Shown here: positions 52,193 through 61,317 of the stretch, piece after piece
How positions within the stretch are numbered: the first letter of the stretch is position 1
Layout: every line of letters starts with the position of its first letter
Assembly: GCA_052067355.1 (NCBI GenBank)
Contig: JBQHQH010000002.1
Span: 198,168-262,167 of the forward strand
Reading direction: 5' to 3'
Source: CABMKH01 sp040797625
GTDB taxonomy: Bacteria > Bacillota > Clostridia > Tissierellales > Tissierellaceae
DNA: 64,000 nucleotides
Position numbers and translations under genes: made by a program
The notes under the pieces: model-generated
The model's input: the letters and a program-made list of their open reading frames with translations, nothing else
The model's database searches: none
What the model was told of the DNA's origin: nothing

Positions 52193-52902
52193 ATTATCTC
52201 CACCTGCCTATTGACAATAATTCGGTCTTTAACAGGCGTGTCTTCTATGATCTCTCCATCTCTGCACACTATCATCCTCTTAGTATGTTGTGCAATATCT
52301 AGCTCATGGGTAACCATTATAATAGTTACTCCCTCATCATTAAGCTGTTGAAATACGCCCATTATCTCATTTCCAGACTTTGTATCCAGATTACCAGTAG
52401 GTTCATCTGCAAATATTACTGAAGGATCATTTACCAAAGACCTAGCTATGGCAACTCTCTGTCTTTGCCCACCAGAAAGCTCATTTGGATTATGTCCTAT
52501 TCTCTCCTTTAACCCTACTCTCTCTAATGCTTCCATAGCCTTTTCTCTTCTTTCCTTTGCAGGAACTCCAGCATAGATCATAGGAAGTTCCACATTTTTT
52601 AAAGAATTTATCCTAGGAATCAGATTAAAAGACTGAAATATAAATCCTATTTTTTTATTTCGAATCACAGCTAATTCATTATCATTCATACTTTGAACAC
52701 TTTCTCCATCTAGTTCATAGATGCCTTCTGTAGGTCTATCTAGGCATCCTAATATATTCATCAATGTGGATTTCCCTGAACCTGAAGGCCCCATTATAGA
52801 TACAAATTCTCTTGATTTCACTTCTAAGTTTATATTCTTTAGGGCTTCTACTGATATGTTCCCATTTTTATATACCTTTTTCAGATTCTCTATCTTAATC
52901 AT
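52189..52902 (-). CDS. MacB/LolD-type ABC ATPase
   Basis: A 237-residue ATPase of the LolD/MacB class: Walker A GPSGSGKST, Q-loop FIFQSFNLIP, signature LSGGQRQRVAIARSLVNDP, Walker B VIFADEPTGNLD and H-loop VTHELDIA. It drives the permease encoded next. The start follows the stop of the adaptor gene by one base, and the end overlaps the permease gene. Substrate unknown. Confidence 0.94.
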   Translation of the reverse strand: MIKIENLKKVYKNGNISVEALKNINLEVKSREFVSIMGPSGSGKSTLMNILGCLDRPTEGIYELDGESVQSMNDNELAVIRNKKIGFIFQSFNLIPRINSLKNVELPMIYAGVPAKERREKAMEALERVGLKERIGHNPNELSGGQRQRVAIARSLVNDPSVIFADEPTGNLDTKSGNEIMGVFQQLNDEGVTIIMVTHELDIAQHTKRMIVCRDGEIIEDTPVKDRIIVNRQVEII

Positions 52903-52903
52903 A

Positions 52904-54136
52904 TTACATCACCTTATCTGTCATGACTTGATCTCCATCTTTTATATCTTCTGTAGGATTCAAGATCACTTCATCATTCTCTTCTATATCTCCTATAATC
53001 TCTAGGAAAAAGTCACTCCCTATTCCAGTCTTTATCGTATACTCTTTTACAATACCGTCCTTCACAACAAATATGGTCTTTTCTCCACCTTTTTTAGTAA
53101 ATATAGCCTCATAAGGAGCAGTTAATACATCATCCTTCTTTTCTGTCAATATATCTACCTTTGCAGAAAATCCTGGTTTTAAAGAGCCATCAATATTTTC
53201 AATATCTATTTTGATTTCTACTACGCTTTCAGTTCCCTGACTTCCCTCTACTTGTTTTGCAATAGAGCCTACATATTTTACCTTACCTTCATATACTTTT
53301 CCCTCAAATGAATCACCCTTAATCTCTACAGGGTCACCTACTTCTATTTTACTTGCATCATATTCATTCATATCAACTATAACTTCTAGATGATCTATAT
53401 CCTGTATAGACATCAGAGTTATATGGGATTCTATAATTCCACTTTCGGAAATATTAGTGTCTACAATAGTTCCTGTAATAGGGCTTTTGATTGTATATTT
53501 TTCTAAATCCTTCTCTAATTTTTCTAAATCCAATCTTGCTAGTTCTATCTTTTGTTTTTGTATGGTAATTTCATTTTCATGATTGGAATTCTTCAATCTC
53601 TCTTCTGCCAAAGTATAATCATTATATGACTGATCCATATCGTCCTTTGACTTATCTAATTCTACTTTTGAAATCACATTTTCTGCATATAGTTGTTCGT
53701 TTCTCTCATATGTATTTTTAGCATCTTCATATTTTATCTTTGCATTAGAGAGATTTATTTCAAGTTCTGTATTTCCTTCTCTTTCTAACTGTTTTAAGTT
53801 CTCTTCTTCCATAGTAAGTCTCAATCTTGCATCTTTGATCTTATATCTAATATTTGTCTCTTCCAATTTCATCAATATTTGACCTTTTTCTACTTTGTCC
53901 CCTTTTTGAACATACATCTTTTCAATTTTTTCCTCTACGTCAGATACTACATCTCTTTTATCCATGGAAAATATCTTTCCTGTCGATTGAATATGGGATT
54001 CTATATTCTCTCTTTTAATTGGAGTAGTTTGAACCATAGTTTGAACAACCTTATTGTTCTTTGCCAATATGGTTTTACCTATAACTCCTCCTAGGATAGC
54101 TACTCCCAATATTATAATTAATATCTTCTTTTTCAT
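52904..54136 (-). CDS. HlyD/RND-type periplasmic adaptor (MacA-like)
   Basis: The protein of about 410 residues has an N-terminal signal anchor (MKKKILIIILGVAILGGVIG), a lipoyl-like biotinyl domain, a coiled-coil hairpin (about 95-205, many Glu, Lys and Leu) and beta-barrel domains (KSPITGTIVDTNISESGI, then LKPGFSAKVDILTEKKDD). It is a MacA-like membrane-fusion protein that links the MacB-type permease to its substrate outside the membrane. The ATG at 54136 follows GGAAGGGG. It leads the operon. Confidence 0.9.
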   Translation of the reverse strand: MKKKILIIILGVAILGGVIGKTILAKNNKVVQTMVQTTPIKRENIESHIQSTGKIFSMDKRDVVSDVEEKIEKMYVQKGDKVEKGQILMKLEETNIRYKIKDARLRLTMEEENLKQLEREGNTELEINLSNAKIKYEDAKNTYERNEQLYAENVISKVELDKSKDDMDQSYNDYTLAEERLKNSNHENEITIQKQKIELARLDLEKLEKDLEKYTIKSPITGTIVDTNISESGIIESHITLMSIQDIDHLEVIVDMNEYDASKIEVGDPVEIKGDSFEGKVYEGKVKYVGSIAKQVEGSQGTESVVEIKIDIENIDGSLKPGFSAKVDILTEKKDDVLTAPYEAIFTKKGGEKTIFVVKDGIVKEYTIKTGIGSDFFLEIIGDIEENDEVILNPTEDIKDGDQVMTDKVM

Positions 54137-54288
54137 AAATGTAACCCCTTCCATAATATTAAATATGTGTTATATTGACCCTTTTAACATATATAACTAT
54201 TATTAGACTATCAGTATACAATTAAGCTGTCAATCATATGAAGGGTAAAAATATATTAATTTATTGTAAGAAAGTAATAACATTTAAA

Positions 54289-54337
54289 ATTGCCAAAGCT
54301 ATTCATTCTATAAATTGGAATGATTAGTTTTGGCAAT
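54289..54337 (-). terminator. Hairpin after traX-like gene
   Basis: A 20-base arm starts ATTGCCAAAGCTATTCATTC and pairs at 18 of 20 positions with its partner; TTTTAAATG follows on the minus strand. Confidence 0.5.
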
Positions 54338-54402
54338 AATCTTATTCCTAATAAGTTGATAAAGTGTAAAACGCTCTTCCACTTTTAGATTTCATATCTT
54401 CA

Positions 54403-55233
54403 TCATCTAGTCAACATATAATACGATATCATATGAAACAAGTATATATGAGTGGGATAAAATATATAAAATAGATATTTTATATCTCTACCTTTTGTAC
54501 CATTATATAAATACATCAATGGTGCAGCAAATATCATCATCCACTGATAATTTTTATATAAAAGTCCTTGTATGCTAAAATCTCTCAAGGATATCAAGAA
54601 GACAACTGAAATCAATATATAGCTAATTATCTGTTTGTTTTTATTGCTTCTAAATAGATATAGAATTATTCCAATGGCTATAAATACTATATTTCCTTCT
54701 ACAAATAGAGGCATTGGAATTAATGTCACAAGTATTCTAAAAAATAATAATGAAATATTATTTAAATTCATTATGATAATAAAACTAAAAAATATAGGTG
54801 TAAGTAAAAAAACTATACCTAGTAACATCTTAAGTATTTTCTTCTCTATAAAAGCCTTCCTTAAAAAATCAACTATAGAAAGATATACTACTACGAGAAA
54901 TAATGTACCAAACATACTACTAGATATAATTACACCATCTGGTCTTGGTAAAAATCTATCTAATAGATTATTACCTATAGCCATGATTACATATGCTGTA
55001 TAAAGTCTAAACATATATCTCTTTCTACTTCTTGTAAAATGATAACCTTCAACTGTCATAAATATAAATAATGGCGCTACTAGTCTACCCATCCACCTAA
55101 ATTGTATTGGAATATTTTGATTGTAATTTAAATAGGCATGGATATGATCAAATGTCATCAATACCATAGCTATTATTTTTAGCTGAAAACCTGTTAATCC
55201 CTTTTTAGGTTGTATATTATACCTTCCTTCCAT
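54403..55233 (-). CDS. TraX family membrane protein
   Basis: The 276-residue protein has about eight TM helices and the TraX hallmark LKIIAMVLMTFDHIHAYLN near the N-terminus, then MGRLVAPLFIFMTVEGYHFT. TraX is an acetylase-like integral membrane protein that acetylates pilin on F plasmids; chromosomal relatives in Firmicutes have unknown roles, probably O-acyl transfer. No conjugation genes are nearby, so a plasmid origin is not supported. It is monocistronic, with hairpins on both sides. Confidence 0.85.
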   Translation of the reverse strand: MEGRYNIQPKKGLTGFQLKIIAMVLMTFDHIHAYLNYNQNIPIQFRWMGRLVAPLFIFMTVEGYHFTRSRKRYMFRLYTAYVIMAIGNNLLDRFLPRPDGVIISSSMFGTLFLVVVYLSIVDFLRKAFIEKKILKMLLGIVFLLTPIFFSFIIIMNLNNISLLFFRILVTLIPMPLFVEGNIVFIAIGIILYLFRSNKNKQIISYILISVVFLISLRDFSIQGLLYKNYQWMMIFAAPLMYLYNGTKGRDIKYLFYIFYPTHIYLFHMISYYMLTR

Positions 55234-55366
55234 ATAGAATCACCTAGTCTTCGTGTAGGACTAGATATTCACCACCTCTTCACTCTTTGTTCAATAAATT
55301 TTCTAAAACCAAATAGATATGCCCATATCTCTATGCTAAATATGATGTCCAAAATTGATTTAAAAT

Positions 55367-55406
55367 AATAATATTTCCTTAAGTCATGACTTAAGGAAAT
55401 ATTATT
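55367..55406 (-). terminator. Perfect 40-bp palindrome and probable terminator after blaR1
   Basis: AATAATATTTCCTTAAGTCA pairs with its exact complement, with no spacer. It lies downstream of the BlaR1 gene and can end transcription in both directions. Confidence 0.7.
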
Positions 55407-55468
55407 TTATCTTAACTAGTAGCACCATATTTGTCATATTGCTTTCTATTCTTCCCTCTTAATCTCTT

Positions 55469-57628
55469 TTAAAATTCCTTCATAGAGATTATCTTCTTTA
55501 ATTTAAAGTTTTCATCCTCTAACTTAAATAGAATATCCTTATTCTTCTCATAGTATTTAAGAAATTCTTTTATATTTACTTCCTTTTCTTCGTTATTGGA
55601 TTCATCTACTATAAAAAACCTAGTATTTTCCTGAATTATAAATGAATCTGGATAAGACTTAGGGTTGTAAATATAGTATCCATTACTTAAACTATTGGGA
55701 TCAACATCTAATTCCTTTAACCTCTCTACATTTTCTACTCCAAGGAATTCTACCTTATCTAGGTCAACAAATAGATTTTCCGACCATTCATATTCCTTTA
55801 TATCCATTATATATCCGTAATATTCGTTTACTGGATAGGTCATAAACTCTTCTATGCTTGCATCATCATGAAATTTAAAACTATAGGGTTTAGCATAATA
55901 AAAATTCAAATCTTCCCTAACCAATCTCATGGCTACCTCTTTAGGGTCTAATACATCTTTATTTTCTCCTTGATCTACTTTCTTTTGAATTTCCTCATAA
56001 TATTCTCTAAGACTTAAATCACTTATTATTATAGGATAATAGATGTTTCCATTTTCGTCCATCCATCTATCAACACACCATATTCCACTATTTCCCTTCT
56101 TTACAGGTTTTGAAAGTAGAATTTTCCATGTGCCCCCTTCTCTCAATCTATACTCTGATAAAATATGATCACTAGAAAAAGTCTCATACTCTTTTAATCC
56201 TCTAGATTCCAATAATTCAACTAATCCTATTTCAATTTCCGCCTTACTAGTTGAGAAAAATTCTCCTGCAAATATAAATCCAAGAAACTCATATCTATCT
56301 CCTATATTGGCAAAAGCTAAAAATGGCTTACCTACTCCTAAATTCTCTTCTGTTATAGCACCATCTTCAGTAATATCTACAAAAGCATAATTTAATAGTT
56401 CTTTTCCCTTTATTATATATTCAAAAGTATATATATCTATAGAGCTATCTAAATAACTACCATAATCATATACCTTTTCAAATTTTGTAATTCTAGCCTC
56501 TTCAAGTTCAATATCCTTATCAATATATTCTCTAATATTCTCAAGTTCTATATTGAATATTATCTCTGCTGCATCTCTAGGATCTTTTAAACTCTTATTA
56601 TAGAGTCCATACTTATCTTCAGTATATTCAACCATCTCACTATCTACAATTTTCTCACCACTTTTAGGTCCAGTAAATATAAAAAATGAAGTAATTGCTA
56701 ATATGATAATCAATATAGCGCTTATCCAAAATCCTGGTCTCTTATAATCTAATATATTTTTTATTCTCCCTTTTGTATTATTTTCACTAAATGAAAGTGG
56801 TGCCATGACATCCATTCTATTTGCTACAGCAAGACAAAGTAATGTCTTTGCATAATCTTCTTTTATACTGTCTCCCAATTCCTTCATTACAGCTTCATCA
56901 CATGATAGTTCCATATCTCTAGTCATCAAAATAAAGGAGATCCAAACCAAAGGATTAAACCAGTGTATACAGAGAACCATATAATATAGAAGTTTAATAA
57001 TATGATCATATCTTTTCAAATGTGCTTTTTCGTGTATAATTATATAATATCTTTCTTTATCACTTAAAGATCTAGGCAAATATATCCTAGGATTTACTAC
57101 ACCATATATAAATGCAGTTTCTAAGTCTTCATTCTCATATATATTTTCATATAGAAAAGTCGAATCTTTCAGTCCTATTTTTAGTCTTCTATTTGAATTA
57201 AATCCATGTATTAGAAATAAAACAGTACCTATTATCCAAGCATAGGAAAATATCTTATTTATATTTAAATTTAAATTCTTATTTTCCATTGTATTTAAAC
57301 TAAAATCATTGGGAGTTTCTCTTAATTCTTTGCTTTCTCTATCCTGTTTATTTTCTAAACCAATATCAGATACCCTAGTAATCTGTTCTGAATCCTTAAC
57401 TTCTCCTATATAGTTCCCATTTGAATATTCAACAAATCCATTCGGTATAGGGTTTAAATTGGTTTCAATTGAAATTGGAATAATCAATCTAATAAGAAGT
57501 ATTACCCACAATACATATGAAAACTTCTTTGGAGCTTTCTCCAATAAAAACCTTAGTCCTATGATAAATAGAATAATAATAGAAATATTGAGATTGATGT
57601 TGATTATTTGTAAAAATAACCTTTCCAT
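55469..57628 (-). CDS. BlaR1-like M56 metallopeptidase sensor/antirepressor with unusual C-terminal domain
   Basis: The 719-residue protein has about four TM helices (three before residue 150, the fourth at about 305-325) and an M56 metalloprotease site: HEKAH at residues 199-203 in a helix followed by the late Glu in ELSCDEAV. The usual C-terminal penicillin-binding sensor domain is not visible; instead about 390 residues follow, rich in Glu, Asp and Tyr, with no SxxK/KTG pattern that I recognise. It probably senses something other than beta-lactam and cleaves or signals to the BlaI-type repressor encoded upstream. Confidence 0.82.
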   Translation of the reverse strand: MERLFLQIININLNISIIILFIIGLRFLLEKAPKKFSYVLWVILLIRLIIPISIETNLNPIPNGFVEYSNGNYIGEVKDSEQITRVSDIGLENKQDRESKELRETPNDFSLNTMENKNLNLNINKIFSYAWIIGTVLFLIHGFNSNRRLKIGLKDSTFLYENIYENEDLETAFIYGVVNPRIYLPRSLSDKERYYIIIHEKAHLKRYDHIIKLLYYMVLCIHWFNPLVWISFILMTRDMELSCDEAVMKELGDSIKEDYAKTLLCLAVANRMDVMAPLSFSENNTKGRIKNILDYKRPGFWISAILIIILAITSFFIFTGPKSGEKIVDSEMVEYTEDKYGLYNKSLKDPRDAAEIIFNIELENIREYIDKDIELEEARITKFEKVYDYGSYLDSSIDIYTFEYIIKGKELLNYAFVDITEDGAITEENLGVGKPFLAFANIGDRYEFLGFIFAGEFFSTSKAEIEIGLVELLESRGLKEYETFSSDHILSEYRLREGGTWKILLSKPVKKGNSGIWCVDRWMDENGNIYYPIIISDLSLREYYEEIQKKVDQGENKDVLDPKEVAMRLVREDLNFYYAKPYSFKFHDDASIEEFMTYPVNEYYGYIMDIKEYEWSENLFVDLDKVEFLGVENVERLKELDVDPNSLSNGYYIYNPKSYPDSFIIQENTRFFIVDESNNEEKEVNIKEFLKYYEKNKDILFKLEDENFKLKKIISMKEF

Positions 57629-57630
57629 AT

Positions 57631-57990
57631 CTATTCCTCCCTATGGTCTCTAATCATAGCTTCAATTTCTCTTATATCGTCATCACTTAGTTTTTCTCTT
57701 CTTGTAAAAGCAGCAATAAATTTAGGTAAAGAACCATCAAAAGTTTTTTTCACATAGTTGCTACTGAGTCCAGCATAAAAATCCCTTCGAGATATTATGG
57801 ATTTTATGATTCCATCTCTATTGATAAATACTCCCTTATTTTCTATCCTCTTGAGCATAGTATAGGTAGTAGACTTCTTCCAGTCAAACTCCTCTGCACA
57901 GATATCTACTATTTCAGAGGACTTAACAGGTTCTCTTTTCCAAATTATCTCAGCTAACTCCATTTCCTTTTCACTTAGATTATATTGCAT
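57631..57990 (-). CDS. BlaI/MecI/CopY family repressor
   Basis: The 119-residue repressor has a winged-helix domain (ELAEIIWKREPVKSSEIVDI, then WKKSTTYTMLKRIENKGVF) and a C-terminal dimerisation helix. The cleavage region in this family is between residues about 95-105. Partner BlaR1 follows with two bases between. Two direct operator repeats lie just upstream at 58006-58049, so the pair probably represses itself. Confidence 0.9.
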   Translation of the reverse strand: MQYNLSEKEMELAEIIWKREPVKSSEIVDICAEEFDWKKSTTYTMLKRIENKGVFINRDGIIKSIISRRDFYAGLSSNYVKKTFDGSLPKFIAAFTRREKLSDDDIREIEAMIRDHREE

Positions 57991-58005
57991 ATTATCATCC
58001 CCTTA

Positions 58006-58049
58006 CTTTACATCTTGTAGACCTAATTATAGTTTACGCTATGTAGACC
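58006..58049 (-). promoter_or_regulatory. Pair of BlaI-type operator repeats
   Basis: CTTTACATCTTGTAGACC (58006-58023) and GTTTACGCTATGTAGACC (58032-58049) repeat 26 bases apart. Each has the TTTAC-N5-GTAGACC form, a partial dyad like BlaI/MecI boxes (TACA/TGTA). A TATAAT lies between them on the minus strand. Confidence 0.6.
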
Positions 58050-58385
58050 AATTTGTCTATGAAAAAACCTTAAAAGTTAAAATTTTGTATAACTCTTAAA
58101 GGTTTTACTAAGTAGATTTCACATAATTAATTTTAATATTAATTCATTCCCTTATTTGATTATATATTTGTAGATGTAAACTCATTGAAGAACCCCTACT
58201 TATTTTAATTTTCATGTTTAATATTTCCCCCATATACGAGTTGATAATTCAATTCTATTATTTTAATATCCTTTATGAAACATCCAATAATCATTTAATA
58301 AATATCATCCACTAAATGAATTTATATAAAATTTTTAAATATGAGATGTATGAATCTCCTATGAAAAATACTTATTAATTTATAC

Positions 58386-58414
58386 TTGACATTTTTTTAC
58401 TTTAAGTTTATAAT
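58386..58414 (+). promoter_or_regulatory. Promoter of perR-rubrerythrin operon
   Basis: Consensus TTGACA (58386-58391), 17-base spacer and TATAAT (58409-58414). A palindrome overlaps the start region. Confidence 0.85.
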
Positions 58415-58418
58415 TATA

Positions 58419-58433
58419 TTGTAATCATTACAA
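58419..58433 (+). promoter_or_regulatory. PerR-type operator
   Basis: TTGTAATCATTACAA is a perfect 7-1-7 dyad five bases after the -10, close to the PerR consensus TTATAATNATTATAA. It suggests autorepression. Confidence 0.75.
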
Positions 58434-58466
58434 AGTAACAATAGTTTCATTTTAAAAGTTAAGGAT

Positions 58467-58910
58467 GTGAATAAATTGAAAATAACCTTTGAAGATTTAT
58501 CTAATAAGTTAAAAAGTAAAAATATTCGTCTATCTCATCAAAGACTTAAAGTCTTAGAATATCTAGTTAACAATAGATGTCATCCTACAGTGGATCAAAT
58601 ATATACTGATCTTCACAAGGAAATCCCTACTTTATCGAAAACCACTGTTTATAATACATTAAACACTCTAATAGATGCTGATTTAGTCAAGCTAATAACT
58701 ATAGATGAAAATGAGACTAGATATGATATAGATACAACTACTCATGGACATTTTAAATGCGAATCTTGTGGAGCTATATATGATTTTGAAATCAATATAA
58801 ACTCCATGGAATCTGAAGATTTAAGTTATTTTAAAATAAATGACAAAAATATATACTTCAATGGCATTTGTCCAAGATGTATTAAAGAAGGTAATAATAT
58901 GGCTAATTAA
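58467..58910 (+). CDS. perR: Fur family regulator, PerR-like
   Basis: The 147-residue repressor has an N-terminal winged helix (RLSHQRLKVLEYLVNNRCHP, STYN-type LSKTTVYNTLNTLIDADLV) and a C-terminal metal domain with CESCG and CPRC for structural zinc and THGHFKC for the regulatory site. The layout, the neighbouring rubrerythrin and the operator fit a peroxide-sensing PerR rather than Fur. The start is GTG at 58467, or possibly the TTG three codons downstream. Rubrerythrin follows after 35 bases with no terminator. Confidence 0.85.
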   Translation: MNKLKITFEDLSNKLKSKNIRLSHQRLKVLEYLVNNRCHPTVDQIYTDLHKEIPTLSKTTVYNTLNTLIDADLVKLITIDENETRYDIDTTTHGHFKCESCGAIYDFEININSMESEDLSYFKINDKNIYFNGICPRCIKEGNNMAN

Positions 58911-58945
58911 GCCAATTTACAATATAAAATATGGAGGAGATTTTA

Positions 58946-59440
58946 ATGTCAGAAAACAAAACAATTAAAAACTTAATGGATGCATTTGCTGGTGAATCTC
59001 AAGCAAACAGAAAGTATACTGCTTATGCAAATAAAGCTGAAGCTGAAGGAAAAATTAATGCAGCTAAATTATTTAGAGCTGCTGCATATGCTGAAACTAT
59101 TCATGCTCTTAGACATTTTGAAGTAGCAGGAAAAATAGGAACAACTGCTGAAAACCTTGAAGATGGTATAAATGGTGAAACTTACGAATTTGAAACTATG
59201 TATCCACCATTTATCGAACAAGCTGAAGCTGAAGAAAATAAAGCAGCTGTTAAAACATTTACTTATGCTATGGAAGCTGAAAAAGTACACGCTAAACTAT
59301 ACAAAGAAGCTTTAGAAAATATTGATGAGACAGAAGAAATATCTTATTACCTATGTCCTATATGTGGAAATATTGAAAAAGTTATTCCAGAAAAATGTAG
59401 TATTTGTGGAGTACCTGGTTCAAAATTTATTAAATACTAA
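58946..59440 (+). CDS. Rubrerythrin
   Basis: The 164-residue diiron protein has an N-terminal four-helix bundle with the metal ligands in AGESQANRKYTAY, AETIHALRHFE and AMEAEKVHAKLY, and a C-terminal rubredoxin-like Fe(Cys)4 domain (YLCPICGNIEKVIPEKCSIC). It reduces hydrogen peroxide in the cytosol of anaerobes. The ATG at 58946 follows GGAGGAG. It shares the PerR-regulated promoter with perR and ends at a strong terminator. Confidence 0.95.
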   Translation: MSENKTIKNLMDAFAGESQANRKYTAYANKAEAEGKINAAKLFRAAAYAETIHALRHFEVAGKIGTTAENLEDGINGETYEFETMYPPFIEQAEAEENKAAVKTFTYAMEAEKVHAKLYKEALENIDETEEISYYLCPICGNIEKVIPEKCSICGVPGSKFIKY

Positions 59441-59445
59441 ATATA

Positions 59446-59483
59446 TAATAAAACTGCACTTCTTTTGAAGTGCAGTTTTATTA
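59446..59483 (+). terminator. Bidirectional terminator between rubrerythrin and antiporter
   Basis: TAATAAAACTGCACTTC and its complement form a 17-pair stem with a four-base loop, between two convergent genes. Confidence 0.85.
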
Positions 59484-59488
59484 TATTC

Positions 59489-60673
59489 TTACGCTATTTC
59501 ATTTAAATTAATCTCTCCTGCTTTTATCAAAGCGATCTTGGTAATAACAGGTCCTACTAATTCATAGATAACTGTTGAAGCTAGTATGACAGTTCTAATG
59601 GTTGACCCGACACCCGGCATAACCGATTGAGCTATCATAGATAATCCTATAGCCACTCCCGCTTGTGGCAATAGAGTAAATCCTAAATACTTTTGTATCA
59701 CTTCATCTGAATGTGTTATCCTAGCACCAATCGATGCTCCTAGTGTTTTTCCAATAGCTCTTATAACTACATATCCAATTCCCATTAATCCTGCATATCT
59801 AAGTACTCCTAAATCTAATTCAACTCCAGCTAGAGTAAAGAATGTAATAAATACTGGTGGAGTTACTCTATTTATAATACTTAAAGCCCTGATGCTATTA
59901 TGAGCTAAATTGGAAACAGTAATTCCTATCATCATACAAACTAAAAGTGTAGAAATATTTAATGGTTTAGAAACTCCTATGCCAATAAAGATGCTTACGA
60001 TAACTGCACATAGCAGCTCATCTTCACCTTTCACCTTAGGTATTATATAACATAATATCAATCCTATGATAAATCCAACTACTAAGGCAAGAACTATTTC
60101 CCATATAGGTACAAATATAGCCTGCACAATAGAAAACTGTCCATTTGAATTTATTAATGATTTTGCCACTGTAAATGCAATACCAAAAGCTATTATAGCA
60201 ATTCCATCATCCATTGCAACTACAGGAAGTAAAGTATCTACCACTGGTCCCTTTGCTTTATACTGTTTGATAATCATAATAGTGGCAGCAGGCGCAGTAG
60301 CTGAAGCAATTGCACCTATTACAATAGAAAATGGCACTGATTGTTTAAATATATATATCATAGCCATTGTAACTAAAAACACTGGAAATAGAGCTTCAAA
60401 AGCTGTTATAGTAATTAGTGATTTTCCTACCTTCTTTAGATCTTTAAAATTCATCTCACTACCAATACTATAGGCAATAAACCCTAATGCCGCTTCCGAT
60501 ATAATCCCTAGACTATTACTTACGTCTTTGGGTATCAATTTAAGAATTGAAGGTCCTATCAATATTCCCGCTAATAAATACCCTGTTACATTTGGGAGTT
60601 TTAGCTTAGATACTACCCTTCCCATTATCATTCCTGATAAAATTATAATTGCTACATAATACAATTCATGCAC
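59489..60673 (-). CDS. CPA2 family cation:proton antiporter
   Basis: The 394-residue protein has about 12 TM helices with no C-terminal TrkA domain. The conserved regions are present: VVSKLKLPNVTGYLLAGILI, IGSEMNFKDL, TAPAATIMIIK and the active-site DD pair in VVAMDDGIAIIAFGIAF, with a late ARITHSDEV. It exchanges Na+ or K+ for protons. It diverges from the PII-like gene at 60844, which suggests a regulatory pairing. Start is ATG at 60673. Confidence 0.88.
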   Translation of the reverse strand: MHELYYVAIIILSGMIMGRVVSKLKLPNVTGYLLAGILIGPSILKLIPKDVSNSLGIISEAALGFIAYSIGSEMNFKDLKKVGKSLITITAFEALFPVFLVTMAMIYIFKQSVPFSIVIGAIASATAPAATIMIIKQYKAKGPVVDTLLPVVAMDDGIAIIAFGIAFTVAKSLINSNGQFSIVQAIFVPIWEIVLALVVGFIIGLILCYIIPKVKGEDELLCAVIVSIFIGIGVSKPLNISTLLVCMMIGITVSNLAHNSIRALSIINRVTPPVFITFFTLAGVELDLGVLRYAGLMGIGYVVIRAIGKTLGASIGARITHSDEVIQKYLGFTLLPQAGVAIGLSMIAQSVMPGVGSTIRTVILASTVIYELVGPVITKIALIKAGEINLNEIA

Positions 60674-60843
60674 AAAAACCCACCTCTAATATTATTGATT
60701 TCAACATTATAAAATTATAGTCCTATTTTTGATTTTTGGCAAGAAACTAGACAAAATTTATTTGAAATCTCCTTTATTATTGGATATAATCAGTAGTTAG
60801 ACTAATATTCAAAAAATTGTTACTTTCGTTAGGAGCGATAGAT

Positions 60844-61191
60844 ATGTATGCACTATTCTTAGTACTTAATCAAACGGAAAAATTAGATTCTATTCTAGAA
60901 ATACTGTATAAACTTGAAGTAGGGGCGACTACTATAGACAGTATAGGTATGGGCAAAGTCTTACTAGAACATAATATCAATGAAAACGTACTTTTTAGCC
61001 TTAGAAACATTTTAAATGAAAACAAACCTTATAATAAGACCTTAATAAGTGTTATAAATAATGAAAACATCTTAAATGAAGCTATTAATCAGATTAGTAA
61101 AATTTTAGATATTGATAATAAAAAAGGTGTAGGCTTTTTATTTGTCTTGCCTGTCTTACAATATCGTGGTGGCATATTTAAAGATCAATAG
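60844..61191 (+). CDS. PII-like (GlnB superfamily) regulatory protein
   Basis: The 115-residue protein has the PII fold pattern: a first strand YALFLVLN, a helix (KLDSILEILYKLE), second strand TTIDSIGMGKVL, a variable loop (LEHNINENVLFSLRNILN), then strand KTLISVI, helix and the B-loop-like KKGVGFLFVLPV strand with a closing RGG. It lacks the uridylylated Tyr region. I chose the ATG at 60844, with GGAG eight bases upstream. It probably binds a nucleotide and may control the divergent antiporter, as PII-like proteins elsewhere sit beside transporters. The assignment is by pattern only. Confidence 0.6.
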   Translation: MYALFLVLNQTEKLDSILEILYKLEVGATTIDSIGMGKVLLEHNINENVLFSLRNILNENKPYNKTLISVINNENILNEAINQISKILDIDNKKGVGFLFVLPVLQYRGGIFKDQ

Positions 61192-61270
61192 AGATAATTC
61201 ACAATATACCATAAGAGTTTCACAGATGAAAGATGTTATCACGGAAAATATATTTTTAATATAGAAAATG

Positions 61271-61317
61271 AAAGCCATATAATATAGAACTAATGTATTA
61301 TATGGCTTTATTTTTTT
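61271..61317 (+). terminator. Terminator of the PII-like gene
   Basis: AAAGCCATATAATA and TATTATATGGCTTT form a 14-pair stem with an 11-base loop and a run of seven T. Confidence 0.85.

Noticed and set aside
54403..55233. Conjugative element because of TraX
   Set aside because: No other transfer genes, integrase or att-like repeats are near, and base composition matches the surroundings.
58063..58106. Imperfect hairpin with AAAACCTT/AAGGTTTT
   Set aside because: No gene ends there in the right direction, and the pairing has mismatches.
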